Under the pieces are notes generated by a model. The model was not told where the DNA came from, ran no database searches, and saw only the letters and a program-made list of their open reading frames with translations. Positions 9,671 through 16,242 of a stretch of DNA of 64,000 bases are shown here, one piece after another (positions within the stretch are counted from its first letter, which is position 1; each line of letters starts with the position of its first letter). Location: positions 62,001-126,000 of the forward strand of contig JAPWJX010000005.1 in NCBI GenBank assembly GCA_028283855.1, read 5' to 3'. Position numbers and translations under genes: made by a program. Origin of the DNA: Verrucomicrobium sp. (GTDB lineage Bacteria > Verrucomicrobiota > Verrucomicrobiia > Methylacidiphilales > GAS474).

Positions 9671-10420
9671 ATGCTCGAGGGTTCCGATAATGGCAATGGC
9701 GGCGCGGCTTACTCCAAAGCCATGGCCGTTTCCGCTTTCGTCTCCCGGTCCGAAGGTTCCTCCGAAGTGGAGCGCGTCCAAAACGGCGTGCTCGACCTGA
9801 TCCGGTCCCATCAGATCCTTCCCGGCCAGCGCCTCGACCAGCGCCGCCTGGCCAAGCAGCTCGACTCCACCACCGCGCCCCTGCGCGAGGCGCTCAGCTC
9901 CCTGGAGGCCAAGGGCTTCCTGGTGCGCGAGCGCGGGCTGGGCGTCTTCTGCCGCTCCTACACCGTGCGGGAGCTGGAGGAGATGATCGAGATCCGCGGC
10001 GTGCTGGAAGGCCTGGCCGCGCGCTGGGCCGTCTCCCGGCTGACGCCGGAGACCCGCAAGGAGTTGCAGCGCCTGGCCGTGGAGCTGGAGCAGCCCATTC
10101 CCGCGGGCGGCGAGGAGCAGTTCATCCGCACCCACGTCCTCTTCCACCGCACCATCATGGAGGTTTCCCAGAACTCGATGCTGCGGAACCTGATGGACCA
10201 CCACTACCTGATCGACGCGGTCCTCGGCAACGTGGCCCCGGCCCTGTGGTCCGTGCAGCCGCACGACCACCATTCCATCGTGGAAGCCCTGGCCAGCGGC
10301 GACGCCGACCGGGCGGAGGCCGCCATGCGCGCCCACATCGCCCCCACCTTCAAGAGCCGCCTGGAGGCTCTGCGCCAGATTTACGGCGAGGGGCCGATCC
10401 TCCCCACCAAGACAGCCTAG
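9671..10420 (+). CDS. GntR-family transcriptional regulator, FadR (FCD) subfamily
   Basis: 249 residues. An N-terminal winged helix-turn-helix (about 35-100) reads VLDLIRSHQILPGQRLDQRRL...APLREALSSLEAKGFLVRERG, the usual GntR pattern. The C-terminal FCD domain (about 105-230) has EEMIEIRGVLEGLAARWAV and the metal/ligand-type histidines in LFHRTIMEVS, HHSIVEALASGD and MRAHI. FCD regulators sense sugar acids, sialic acid-type or other small organic ligands and usually repress catabolic genes. Its place after the hydrolase pair suggests it controls the divergent sugar genes, perhaps through the site at 6290-6307; the ligand is unknown. Confidence 0.93.
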   Translation: MLEGSDNGNGGAAYSKAMAVSAFVSRSEGSSEVERVQNGVLDLIRSHQILPGQRLDQRRLAKQLDSTTAPLREALSSLEAKGFLVRERGLGVFCRSYTVRELEEMIEIRGVLEGLAARWAVSRLTPETRKELQRLAVELEQPIPAGGEEQFIRTHVLFHRTIMEVSQNSMLRNLMDHHYLIDAVLGNVAPALWSVQPHDHHSIVEALASGDADRAEAAMRAHIAPTFKSRLEALRQIYGEGPILPTKTA

Positions 10421-10609
10421 CTTTCTTTCTGCGATCATATCGCTTTGCGTTAGTATCGCGGGTTGATATTAATCTGGGAGAGGTGCTGGCTGGTTTTAAA
10501 GACCGCTATGCGCGGATCAACCGCGCCATGGATTTGCTTCCGCTGGACCGGCACTGCCGCTTACGGTTGACCGCGTGAAGATGCGGGGAAGCAAAATAAG
10601 GAGGTGGGA
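10421..10609. other. Intergenic stretch before higA, no confident gene
   Basis: 189 bases. One plus-strand frame is open up to a TGA at 10578 and its last part reads FKDRYARINRAMDLLPLDRH, which I do not recognise and which has no convincing start. A HigB-type toxin, expected here for a HigBA pair, is not visible in any frame. A strong AGGAGG (10599-10604) at the end serves higA. Confidence 0.5.
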
Positions 10610-10915
10610 ATGAAGATGAAAATGTTGCCTCACCCGACGCCGGGGGAGACTTTGAGGCAGGATTTCATGGAACCGCTGGGGCTTAAGCCTTACGGATTGG
10701 CCAAAGCGCTTGGCGTTGGTCAGACCGCCGTGGGGGAAATCTTGGCAGGGACTCGCGCGATCTCCACGGAGATGGCTCTTCGATTGGAAGCGGTTACGGG
10801 CTCTTCGGCACAGTTTTGGTTGGCACTGCAATGTGCCTGCGATTTAGCTGTGGCGCGCGAGAATCCTGTGTTGAAAGCGAAGATCGGCGAGATTCATCGC
10901 TTGCGAACGGCCTGA
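10610..10915 (+). CDS. higA: HigA-family XRE antitoxin-like regulator, orphan
   Basis: 101 residues from the ATG at 10610, five bases after AGGAGG; a GTG at 10604 overlaps that site and is unlikely. The family pattern is clear: HPTPGETLRQDFMEPLGLKP, then the Cro/C1 helix-turn-helix ALGVGQTAVGEILAGTRAIS, and TGSSAQFWLALQCACDLAVA. HigA proteins neutralise the HigB RNase and repress their own operon. No HigB gene is found on either side, so this copy is either an orphan regulator or the remains of a toxin-antitoxin pair. Confidence 0.88.
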   Translation: MKMKMLPHPTPGETLRQDFMEPLGLKPYGLAKALGVGQTAVGEILAGTRAISTEMALRLEAVTGSSAQFWLALQCACDLAVARENPVLKAKIGEIHRLRTA

Positions 10916-10931
10916 TTTCCTCCATGCAGGC

Positions 10932-11003
10932 AGCCGGTTGTCGGGTTCGAACCGACGACCCACGCTTTACAAAAGCGTCGCTCTACCACTGAGCTAAACC
11001 GGC
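10932..11003 (-). tRNA. tRNA-Thr (anticodon UGU)
   Basis: A complete 72-nt cloverleaf on the minus strand: acceptor GCCGGTT/AACCGGC, D-arm GCTC-AGTGGTA-GAGC, anticodon stem ACGCT/AGCGT with loop TTTGTAA (anticodon TGT), T-arm GTCGG-TTCGAAC-CCGAC, discriminator T. CCA is not encoded. It is convergent with higA, 16 bases apart. Confidence 0.97.
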
Positions 11004-11019
11004 GGATTTGGTTGTTAAT

Positions 11020-11043
11020 CCTGGCATGGCGCAAAGTGCCAGG
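11020..11043 (-). terminator. Hairpin between the membrane protein gene and tRNA-Thr
   Basis: CCTGGCA (11020-11026) and TGCCAGG (11037-11043) form a perfect 7-bp stem with a 10-base loop, downstream of the leftward membrane protein gene. There is no T-run after it, so terminator function is weakly supported; it could also be a processing signal before the tRNA. Confidence 0.3.
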
Positions 11044-11068
11044 CGAGAGAAAGGTGGGGGCTCTGGCC

Positions 11069-11479
11069 TCAATATCCCCGCGTGCGCATGAGCGCCAGCA
11101 GCCCGCCGAAGGGAAGAAGCACGTACGCGACCGTCCGATGATAAGGCTGCACCGCGAAGCTCAAAATCAAATAGGCCGCCGAGGCGACGACGTACGGGGC
11201 CGCCAGCGGCCACTTGTTCCGGGAGACGAAGAAACCGAGGCCCTGGACAAAGAGGCCGACGATGAGCCAGTTGAAGATGGCGAATCCGCCGTCGTCCCAC
11301 TCCAGCCGCCCGTCGGCGGCGGCGGCGCACAGGTCGACGGCGTATCCCAGCGCCCACGCCGCGAAGGAGGAAAGGCAGAAGGCCCAGGCGTAGCGGCTGC
11401 GGGGATACCGATGGGTCAATTCCACGGCGGCGGCCGTCAGGAGCGGGCCAAGGAGGAGGATTTCAAAAATGAGGACCAT
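11069..11479 (-). CDS. Small polytopic membrane protein of unknown function
   Basis: 136 residues from the ATG at 11479 (MVLIFEILLLGP). Hydrophobic segments at about 2-20, 30-50, 63-82, 88-106 and 112-130 suggest five membrane spans with few charges between. I do not recognise the family. It is divergent from the MntR-like gene with an 18-bp palindrome between them, so it may belong to the same metal-responsive circuit. It does not look like a known Mn exporter, and function is left open. Confidence 0.7.
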   Translation of the reverse strand: MVLIFEILLLGPLLTAAAVELTHRYPRSRYAWAFCLSSFAAWALGYAVDLCAAAADGRLEWDDGGFAIFNWLIVGLFVQGLGFFVSRNKWPLAAPYVVASAAYLILSFAVQPYHRTVAYVLLPFGGLLALMRTRGY

Positions 11480-11497
11480 GCGTTTTATTTGGAACAA

Positions 11498-11515
11498 GTG
11501 TTGTCTACACAACAC
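11498..11515. promoter_or_regulatory. Palindromic candidate operator at the mntR/membrane gene divergence
   Basis: GTGTTGTCTACACAACAC is symmetric at 16 of 18 positions. It sits midway in the 56-base divergent gap, where a DtxR/MntR-type repressor could control both genes. Confidence 0.6.
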
Positions 11516-11535
11516 CTTTTTTATAGAAAGATAAA

Positions 11536-12060
11536 GTGCCAGCTAAGAAAACAAATGTTTCCCGTGCGACCTTGAGCAACCGTCCCCGCGAGAGCGGGCC
11601 GAAGGGAAAGCTCAGCGCCCACCATCGTGGCGGTGCCACGGAGAGTATGGAGGACTACTTGGAGTCGATCGCGGACATCATCGCCGCGCAGGGCTTCGTC
11701 CGCGTGACCGATGTGGCGGAGCGGCTCGACATCCGGCGCGCCTCCGTCTCCATCATGATCCAGCGGCTGGCCGACCTCGGCTTCCTCAATTACGTGCCTT
11801 ACCGGGGCTTTACCCTGACTCCGCGCGGGGAGGAGGTGGCGGCCCGCGTGAAGGAGCGCCATGAGACGCTGGAGGAATTTTTCCACCTCCTGCGCCTCCC
11901 CGCGGAGGCGCTCAAGCGGGACGTGGAAGGCATCGAGCACCATGTCTCCGGCGACACGCTCCGTTTCCTGCGTGGCTTCATCGCCTTTTGGAAGCAGCAT
12001 CCCTCCTTGAACGCGGATTATGGGGTGTTCCTCAACCGCGACCGCACGGACGGAGCGTAG
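11536..12060 (+). CDS. mntR: MntR/DtxR-family metal-dependent transcriptional regulator
   Basis: 174 residues from GTG at 11536; the conserved part begins at the ATG at 11647 (MEDYLESIADI), so the first about 37 residues are an extension or that ATG is the true start. The winged helix FVRVTDVAERLDIRRASVSI and dimerisation domain are complete. Metal ligands of the MntR type are kept: the D..E pair in MEDYLE, His in RHETLEEF and DVEGIEHH. This favours Mn(II) sensing, by family knowledge. No C-terminal SH3 domain is present. Transcription is divergent from a membrane protein gene across a palindrome. Confidence 0.87.
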   Translation: MPAKKTNVSRATLSNRPRESGPKGKLSAHHRGGATESMEDYLESIADIIAAQGFVRVTDVAERLDIRRASVSIMIQRLADLGFLNYVPYRGFTLTPRGEEVAARVKERHETLEEFFHLLRLPAEALKRDVEGIEHHVSGDTLRFLRGFIAFWKQHPSLNADYGVFLNRDRTDGA

Positions 12061-12080
12061 TTTTTTTCGCTTATTTCTCC

Positions 12081-12097
12081 CCGCGCAGCGGTTTTTT
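12081..12097 (+). terminator. Short terminator after the MntR-like gene
   Basis: CCGC-GCA-GCGG stem (12081-12091) followed by six T. The stem is only 4 bp, so strength is doubtful. Confidence 0.45.
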
Positions 12098-12108
12098 GTT
12101 GGCGAATG

Positions 12109-12124
12109 TTTAGGATTACCTAAA
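12109..12124. promoter_or_regulatory. TTTAGG-N4-CCTAAA dyad, DtxR-type box
   Basis: A perfect 6-bp inverted repeat with a 4-base spacer (TTTAGGATTACCTAAA), 25 bases before the lipoprotein start. The half-site TTAGG is typical of DtxR-family operators, and the adjacent upstream gene is an MntR/DtxR regulator. Confidence 0.6.
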
Positions 12125-12149
12125 TAGATTAAGCTCTTCACTATAACGT

Positions 12150-12536
12150 ATGCGCTTCTCTCTTCGCTCTCTCTCTTTGGGATGTGGTTTCTTGGTCGCC
12201 CTTTTCCTGTTTCTTCAGGGGTGCGGGCCCCGCTATTCCTCCAATGTCCGCAAAATTGAGGAGGCCTGCGCTCAGGTGGCCGCCAAGCACGCGGTGGCTC
12301 TGCAGGGGAATGTCCATGAGGTGATCTTCCCGGGTGAGTGGCCCGCGGCGATCGAGGGGGAGAACCCGAAGGCGGTCGAGGTTTTTGATGATTCCGTCTG
12401 GGTCTTCCTCAAGCGGAAGACGGGGGACGTGGCGGAAGGTTTCGTGTACTGCCAGGCGGGAGAGCCCAAGACTTTCGGCACCCATTGCCAAAAGACGCGG
12501 GCGCCTCACCTGTATTATTTTACCTGGCGCCCGTAG
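12150..12536 (+). CDS. Small lipoprotein of unknown function
   Basis: 128 residues. The N-terminus is a lipoprotein signal with hydrophobic core and lipobox LFLQGC (Cys at about 26), so the mature protein should be anchored in the inner or outer membrane. The rest, about 100 residues, has no recognised domain; it contains YCQ and HCQK segments with two further Cys. A DtxR-type dyad lies just upstream, so metal-dependent expression is possible. The end overlaps the convergent PAP2 gene by 17 bases. Confidence 0.72.
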   Translation: MRFSLRSLSLGCGFLVALFLFLQGCGPRYSSNVRKIEEACAQVAAKHAVALQGNVHEVIFPGEWPAAIEGENPKAVEVFDDSVWVFLKRKTGDVAEGFVYCQAGEPKTFGTHCQKTRAPHLYYFTWRP

Positions 12537-13221
12537 GTCCCGCCGGCAGCCACGCTTCCAGTTCCTTCTGCGCGCGCTGGAAGTCGGCGCGGAAGCCGGG
12601 ATGTTCCAGGAAGCGGCAGGCCAGGTAATTGCCCAGTTTTTCCCCCGCCGCCACGTCGGACGGGAATTCGACGCCCGCCAGGGAGCGGTCCGAGCCGATC
12701 TGGCCGCCGCGATGGAGGAGTTCCTGTGATTTTCCCGGCAGGAGCTCCGCCAGGATGAGGGACCAGCAGGCGCCGACGGCGGCATGAATGCTGGGATAGG
12801 GGGGGGCCTTGGGCAGGCCGATGGCGGGCTGGATGCGGGTGTCGACCATGGGGGGGCGCGGTCGGTGCCAGAGGTCTTTTCCGGCGGCGGCTACGGTGCG
12901 CAGATCGTGTTCCGCGCGGTCCAGGAGCAGTTCCGTCTGGGGGACGTTCTGCGGGTTGAACCACCCTCCCAGCACGTCCCGGAACACGCCGGTGTTCAGG
13001 GTGACCTCTTCGGCAATGCGGGAGAGATCGTCATAGGAGCGGTTCTCCTGGAGTTTCAAAAGGGTGTCGATTTCATCCTGCCCGGCAGGAGGCGGACCGA
13101 GGAGTGCGGCCAGATCGACGCCGGCTGGGTCGACATAATAGCAGGTGTCTGCGGCCCCCGCGCTAAGGCGGTGGGGAAGCGCGATGGCCGCCCAGATTAA
13201 AGCGAACCAGAGAAGCCGCAT
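12520..13221 (-). CDS. PAP2 / class A acid phosphatase-like protein with altered catalytic motif
   Basis: 233 residues with a signal peptide (MRLLWFALIWAAIALPHRLSA). The three PAP2 motifs are present: K-x6-RP as KDLWHRPRP, PSxH as PSIH, and R-x5-?-x3-D as RSLAGVEFPSD. In the last motif the nucleophilic His is Glu (residue 185, codon GAA at 12669-12667). Normal class A enzymes hydrolyse phosphomonoesters in the periplasm through that His. Either the protein is inactive or binding-only, or it uses different chemistry. A sequence error would need at least two base changes, so the substitution is probably real. The start at 13221 gives a proper signal peptide. Confidence 0.85.
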   Translation of the reverse strand: MRLLWFALIWAAIALPHRLSAGAADTCYYVDPAGVDLAALLGPPPAGQDEIDTLLKLQENRSYDDLSRIAEEVTLNTGVFRDVLGGWFNPQNVPQTELLLDRAEHDLRTVAAAGKDLWHRPRPPMVDTRIQPAIGLPKAPPYPSIHAAVGACWSLILAELLPGKSQELLHRGGQIGSDRSLAGVEFPSDVAAGEKLGNYLACRFLEHPGFRADFQRAQKELEAWLPAGPTGAR

Positions 13222-13286
13222 CGGGCCGATCCTTTCATGGCGCCGCAAGCGGCGTCAACCCCGGGACTTACCTATATGGAATAGAA

Positions 13287-13317
13287 GGGGCGCCGCATGA
13301 CGCGGCGCCCCTTTTTT
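13287..13317. terminator. Strong GC-rich terminator between PAP2 and carbonic anhydrase genes
   Basis: GGGGCGCCGC (13287-13296) pairs with GCGGCGCCCC (13302-13311) with a 5-base loop; six T follow on the plus strand. On the minus strand it lies just after the carbonic anhydrase stop and is followed by a TTCTATT stretch, so it probably ends that operon. Confidence 0.75.
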
Positions 13318-13331
13318 CCGGGAAAGGCGGA

Positions 13332-13991
13332 TTAGGCCTTGGTGGCGTCGATGACCTTGTCGATGGCGGTGGAGAAGACGCTCTCTCCTTCCTCGGCGTT
13401 GGTGACGCAGAGGTCCAGGTCGTGAATCAGGCCGTTGTTCAGGCCGTAGATCCAGCCGTGGACGGAGATCTCCGCGCCGCGCGCCCAGGCGTCCCGGAGC
13501 ACGGTGGTCTGGCAGACGTGGCGGGCCTGTTCAAGGACGTTGAGCTCGCACAGGCGGTCGCACTGCCAGTTGGGGTCTTCTTTAGCGTGGACGGGCTCGT
13601 AGTATTTCTCCGCCACGTTGCGGAGGTGGCAGAGCCAGTTGTCCGCGAGGCCCACGCGCTTGTTCTCCAGCGCCGCGCGGACGCCGCCGCAGCCGTAGTG
13701 GCCGACGACCATGATGTGCTTCACCTGCAGGATATCGACGGCGAACTGGATGGTGGAAAGGCAGTTCAGGTCGCTGTAGACGACGAGGTTGGCCACATTG
13801 CGGTGGACGAAGACCTCGCCCGGGGGAAGGCCGATGATTTCGTTGGCCGGGACGCGGCTGTCCGAGCAGCCGATCCAAAAGTGCTTGGGCTTTTGCTGCT
13901 TGGAGAGGTTTTCGAAGAACTGGGGATTGATGGCCAGCATGTGATTGGCCCATGCGGCGTTTTGATCGAAGAGGTTTTGAAGGAGTTTCAT
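13332..13991 (-). CDS. can: Beta-class carbonic anhydrase
   Basis: 219 residues, the normal length. The zinc site of the beta class is complete: Cys-x-Asp-Ser-Arg in IGCSDSRVPAN and His-x2-Cys in VVGHYGCGGVRA. It interconverts CO2 and bicarbonate in the cytoplasm, for biosynthetic carboxylations and pH balance. The ATG overlaps by 4 bases the stop of the secreted protein gene, so it is the last gene of an operon with that gene and superoxide dismutase. Confidence 0.97.
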   Translation of the reverse strand: MKLLQNLFDQNAAWANHMLAINPQFFENLSKQQKPKHFWIGCSDSRVPANEIIGLPPGEVFVHRNVANLVVYSDLNCLSTIQFAVDILQVKHIMVVGHYGCGGVRAALENKRVGLADNWLCHLRNVAEKYYEPVHAKEDPNWQCDRLCELNVLEQARHVCQTTVLRDAWARGAEISVHGWIYGLNNGLIHDLDLCVTNAEEGESVFSTAIDKVIDATKA

Positions 13992-14683
13992 TGGAATTCA
14001 GGATCCCTTGCAGGAAGGGGCGGTTGAATGTTGAGAGTGTTCGTGCTGGAGGCGGGGGCGGGGATGGCCTGGGCTTTCGGAGGCGGCGTCTCCGGCGCGG
14101 CGCCGGTGGCGGGCGTGGCGGTTGCGGGCTCCGGAGTGACGGGCGCGGCGGAGGGGGGCGCGGATTTGACCGGCTCCGGCGCGGGGGCGACGAGCTGCTT
14201 GATTTTCTCGTCGACGTTCAGGCTCAGGTCGAAGTTTTGCAGCATCCAGCCGGTGCCGGAGTTGTAGAAGGTGAACGCGAAGGCGGCGGGCTGGCTCTTG
14301 TAAATGCCCAGGCCGAAGATGTACTCGACGTGGTCTCCCAGTTTCTGATCCTGGAGGGTGTCGAAGCCGGAGAAGGAGCCGCAGCGCTGGCTGAATTCCC
14401 CCAGCACGTATTTGAGCTTTACGATGATGTCCGGCTTGGCGCTCATGAGCGGGTTGGACCCGCAGAGCCATTCGGCGGCGTAGGAGGCTTTGCCCTCCTT
14501 GAGGATGCCGAAGAAGCGGTCGAGGATGCCGCGGACGTCGGCCGGGTAGGGCAGGGGAGGACCGGAGGGGGCGCTGTCCGCTCCCGCGGGCGCCGCCGAC
14601 GCCGCTCCCGGGTCCTGGTCGGCCTGGGCGGCCGCCAGAAGGGAGAGCGAGATCAGCAGGACGACCCGGAGGAGCAGGCTCAC
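13988..14683 (-). CDS. Secreted protein of unknown function with Pro/Ala-rich C-terminus
   Basis: 231 residues from a GTG three bases after the superoxide dismutase stop; no nearby in-frame ATG would keep the signal peptide (MSLLLRVVLLISLSLLAAAQA). A folded middle part (about 45-150, with two Cys and the segment FAFTFYNSGTGWMLQNFD) recalls DUF3887-type NTF2-like periplasmic domains, but this is uncertain. The last about 70 residues are low complexity, Pro/Ala/Thr rich. It lies between sod and can with overlaps on both sides, so it is co-translated with them. Confidence 0.75.
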   Translation of the reverse strand: MSLLLRVVLLISLSLLAAAQADQDPGAASAAPAGADSAPSGPPLPYPADVRGILDRFFGILKEGKASYAAEWLCGSNPLMSAKPDIIVKLKYVLGEFSQRCGSFSGFDTLQDQKLGDHVEYIFGLGIYKSQPAAFAFTFYNSGTGWMLQNFDLSLNVDEKIKQLVAPAPEPVKSAPPSAAPVTPEPATATPATGAAPETPPPKAQAIPAPASSTNTLNIQPPLPARDPEFQ

Positions 14684-14686
14684 GGC

Positions 14687-15301
14687 TTAGCTGACGGGCA
14701 GGAGGGCGTTGACCGTGTTCCAGTCGATGAACTGGAAGAACTCCTCGATGTAGCTGGCGCGGGCGGTGTAGAAGTCGGCGTAGTAGGCGTGCTCGTAGAC
14801 GTCCAGGCCCAGGAGCGGGGTGACGCCCCAGACGGGGTAGGTGTTCTGGGCGTCGCCCAGGTAGTTGAAGAGCTTGCCGGTGGTGTGGTCCAGGCCGGTC
14901 CAGACCCAGCCGCGGGCGGAGAGGCCGGAGGCCTTCAGGTCCTTCTTGTAGTTCTCGTAGGAGCCGAAGTCGCGGTCGATCAGCTCGGCGATCTTGCCGG
15001 AGGCCTTCCCGGTGCCGCCCAGGATGTTGAAGTAAAGCTCGTGGTTCTTGATGCCGCCCAGGGCGAAGGTGAGGTCGATCTTCAGGGCGCGGACCTGGGA
15101 GTAGATCTGGTTGCCGTGGTTGGGGTTGGCGGGATCGGGGGTGCCCAGCTTTTCCAGTTCTTCGAAGATGGCGTTGGTCCGGTTGACGTAGCCGGTGTAG
15201 AGTTTGAGGTGTTCCTCGTGGGTCTTGTCGGAGATCTTGCCGGTCTTTCCTTTGACCTTGGCGAACAGCTTTTCCTGATGATTGGCGAAGACGTGAGGCA
15301 T
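14687..15301 (-). CDS. sod: Iron/manganese superoxide dismutase
   Basis: 204 residues from the ATG at 15301. Metal ligands are seen in KTHEEHLKLYTGYV (first His), GIKNHELYFNIL (second His) and DVYEHAYYADF (Asp and His), the usual Fe/Mn-SOD set. It disproportionates superoxide in the cytoplasm. No signal peptide. The metal (Fe or Mn) cannot be read with confidence, though an MntR-type regulator is nearby. A longer reading to 15337 would use TTG codons that overlap the likely -35 box and is rejected. Confidence 0.95.
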   Translation of the reverse strand: MPHVFANHQEKLFAKVKGKTGKISDKTHEEHLKLYTGYVNRTNAIFEELEKLGTPDPANPNHGNQIYSQVRALKIDLTFALGGIKNHELYFNILGGTGKASGKIAELIDRDFGSYENYKKDLKASGLSARGWVWTGLDHTTGKLFNYLGDAQNTYPVWGVTPLLGLDVYEHAYYADFYTARASYIEEFFQFIDWNTVNALLPVS

Positions 15302-15309
15302 AATGGCCG

Positions 15310-15337
15310 ACGTTATGGGCCGCATCGGCCTTGTCAA
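15310..15337 (-). promoter_or_regulatory. Candidate sod promoter inside the end of the pterin dehydratase gene
   Basis: A perfect TTGACA (15337-15332) with TAACGT (15315-15310) 16 bases on; the -10 is poor. The start point would be a few bases from the sod ATG at 15301, so the mRNA would be nearly leaderless. Confidence 0.35.
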
Positions 15338-15639
15338 CCCGCGGTGAAGAGGGCGCGGCTTCCCGCCGCGATCCGCTCCAGGGGGAGGCGGTCGATCTCG
15401 GCCGCCAGGGAGTGATCTTTTTCCGTAATGCGCCCCGCGCTGTGGGTGAGGAGGGTGAGTGAGACCTTATTGTAGCGCAGGTCGACGTCGGGATGGTGCC
15501 CGGCCTGTTCGGCCAGGCGGCCCACTTCCACCAAAAAGGACAAGGCATGGCGGAAGTCCTGAAATTGGAAGGTCTTATGCAGGCCCGCTTCGTCTTCCTT
15601 CCAGGCCCCCAGGACGAGGTTCATTTCCATGCCGCCCAT
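15334..15639 (-). CDS. 4a-hydroxytetrahydrobiopterin dehydratase (PCD/DCoH family)
   Basis: 101 residues. The signature HHPDVDLRYNKVSLTLLTHS with the catalytic double His is intact, followed by GRITEKDHSLAAEID. The enzyme regenerates pterin cofactor by dehydrating 4a-hydroxytetrahydropterin; some bacterial copies act in molybdopterin or folate-related metabolism instead. The N-terminal part is slightly shorter than in typical members. The ATG at 15639 follows GGAG at a good distance; ATGs at 15630 and 15624 are alternatives. No hydroxylase gene is seen nearby. Confidence 0.9.
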   Translation of the reverse strand: MGGMEMNLVLGAWKEDEAGLHKTFQFQDFRHALSFLVEVGRLAEQAGHHPDVDLRYNKVSLTLLTHSAGRITEKDHSLAAEIDRLPLERIAAGSRALFTAG

Positions 15640-15744
15640 TCTACTCCGGAAGGGGCCGTTCCGCTCATAAGTTTTTTAATATTAGGGGTTAAAAATCTTG
15701 TTTGGATGCCGACAAAAGATAGAACTAGTTACCCGCATTGCCCG

Positions 15745-16044
15745 ATGAGCGAGTCCGGATTTAAGCCGAAACCCCCCAAACCCCACCACCTGGAACAGGC
15801 TGGGGAGGGAGACTCGCAGCAGGTGGAGATGTTTGATCGCCGCAAACGCGCGGAAAAGATCATTCACACACCTGAGAAATACAAAGTCTGCGAGGGGTGC
15901 GAGTCGATCGTCGTGGTCAAGGCCTCCACCTGCCCCAGCTGCCATGGCTACCGGTTCGACGAAGAGTCGGCGCGCGTCGTCACCCAGGCCAAAGTTCTGG
16001 CCTCCCGGCCCGCGACGACGATTTCCTGGCAGGATTACCTCTAA
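15745..16044 (+). CDS. Small zinc-ribbon protein of unknown function
   Basis: 99 residues from the ATG at 15745; an upstream ATG at 15706 in an AT-rich stretch is possible. It has two CxxC knuckles in CEGCESIVVVKASTCPSCHG, enough for one zinc site, then a helix-rich tail ending SWQDYL. The N-terminal third is rich in Pro, Lys and His. I do not recognise a function. It sits alone between a pterin dehydratase (opposite strand) and the flagellar operon, with its own terminator. Confidence 0.7.
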   Translation: MSESGFKPKPPKPHHLEQAGEGDSQQVEMFDRRKRAEKIIHTPEKYKVCEGCESIVVVKASTCPSCHGYRFDEESARVVTQAKVLASRPATTISWQDYL

Positions 16045-16047
16045 GAG

Positions 16048-16066
16048 CCGCCTCATGGCGGTTTTT
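16048..16066 (+). terminator. Terminator of the zinc-ribbon gene
   Basis: CCGCC-TCAT-GGCGG (16048-16061) and five T, four bases after the stop. It isolates the flagellar promoter region from upstream transcription. Confidence 0.75.
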
Positions 16067-16072
16067 GTCCTG

Positions 16073-16087
16073 GGGAAAATTTTACCC
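16073..16087. promoter_or_regulatory. GGGAA-N5-TTCCC-type dyad A, upstream of flgB
   Basis: GGGAAAATTTTACCC, one mismatch to the dyad GGGAA-N5-TTCCC. Centre at about -136 from the predicted sigma-54 start. One of five such sites found only at the two flagellar sigma-54 promoters in this window. Confidence 0.6.
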
Positions 16088-16097
16088 CTCCCAAATT

Positions 16098-16112
16098 GGG
16101 AAAAAAGTTCCC
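16098..16112. promoter_or_regulatory. GGGAA-N5-TTCCC dyad B, upstream of flgB
   Basis: GGGAAAAAAGTTCCC, a perfect dyad centred at about -111, 25 bp after site A. Followed by CCCTTTGCC, which also occurs between sites D and E before flgF. Likely an enhancer site for a sigma-54 activator. Confidence 0.65.
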
Positions 16113-16188
16113 CTTTGCCTGGGGCGGCAAAAAGCTCCTAATTTGTAAGTAGCTTATAGCAAGTTAGTTGAGTTCGACTTTAAGAGGG

Positions 16189-16205
16189 GTGGCATAACGC
16201 TTGCT
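16189..16205 (+). promoter_or_regulatory. Sigma-54 promoter of the first flagellar operon
   Basis: TGGCATAACGCTTGCT: GG at 16191-16192 and GC at 16203-16204 with exactly 10 bases between, and TTGCT at the -12 side as in the consensus. Predicted start at about 16216, just before flgB. Confidence 0.88.
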
Positions 16206-16242
16206 AAATACCCTGGCGATGACCAGTGGTATCGAGAAGCTC

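Noticed and set aside
10440-10578. HigB toxin or other small gene before higA
   Set aside because: The open frame ending at 10578 has no start with ribosome site and no similarity to HigB or RelE that I can see.
15302-15337. Longer N-terminus of superoxide dismutase from TTG at 15337
   Set aside because: It would put translation start on the TTGACA box and adds residues not found in the family.
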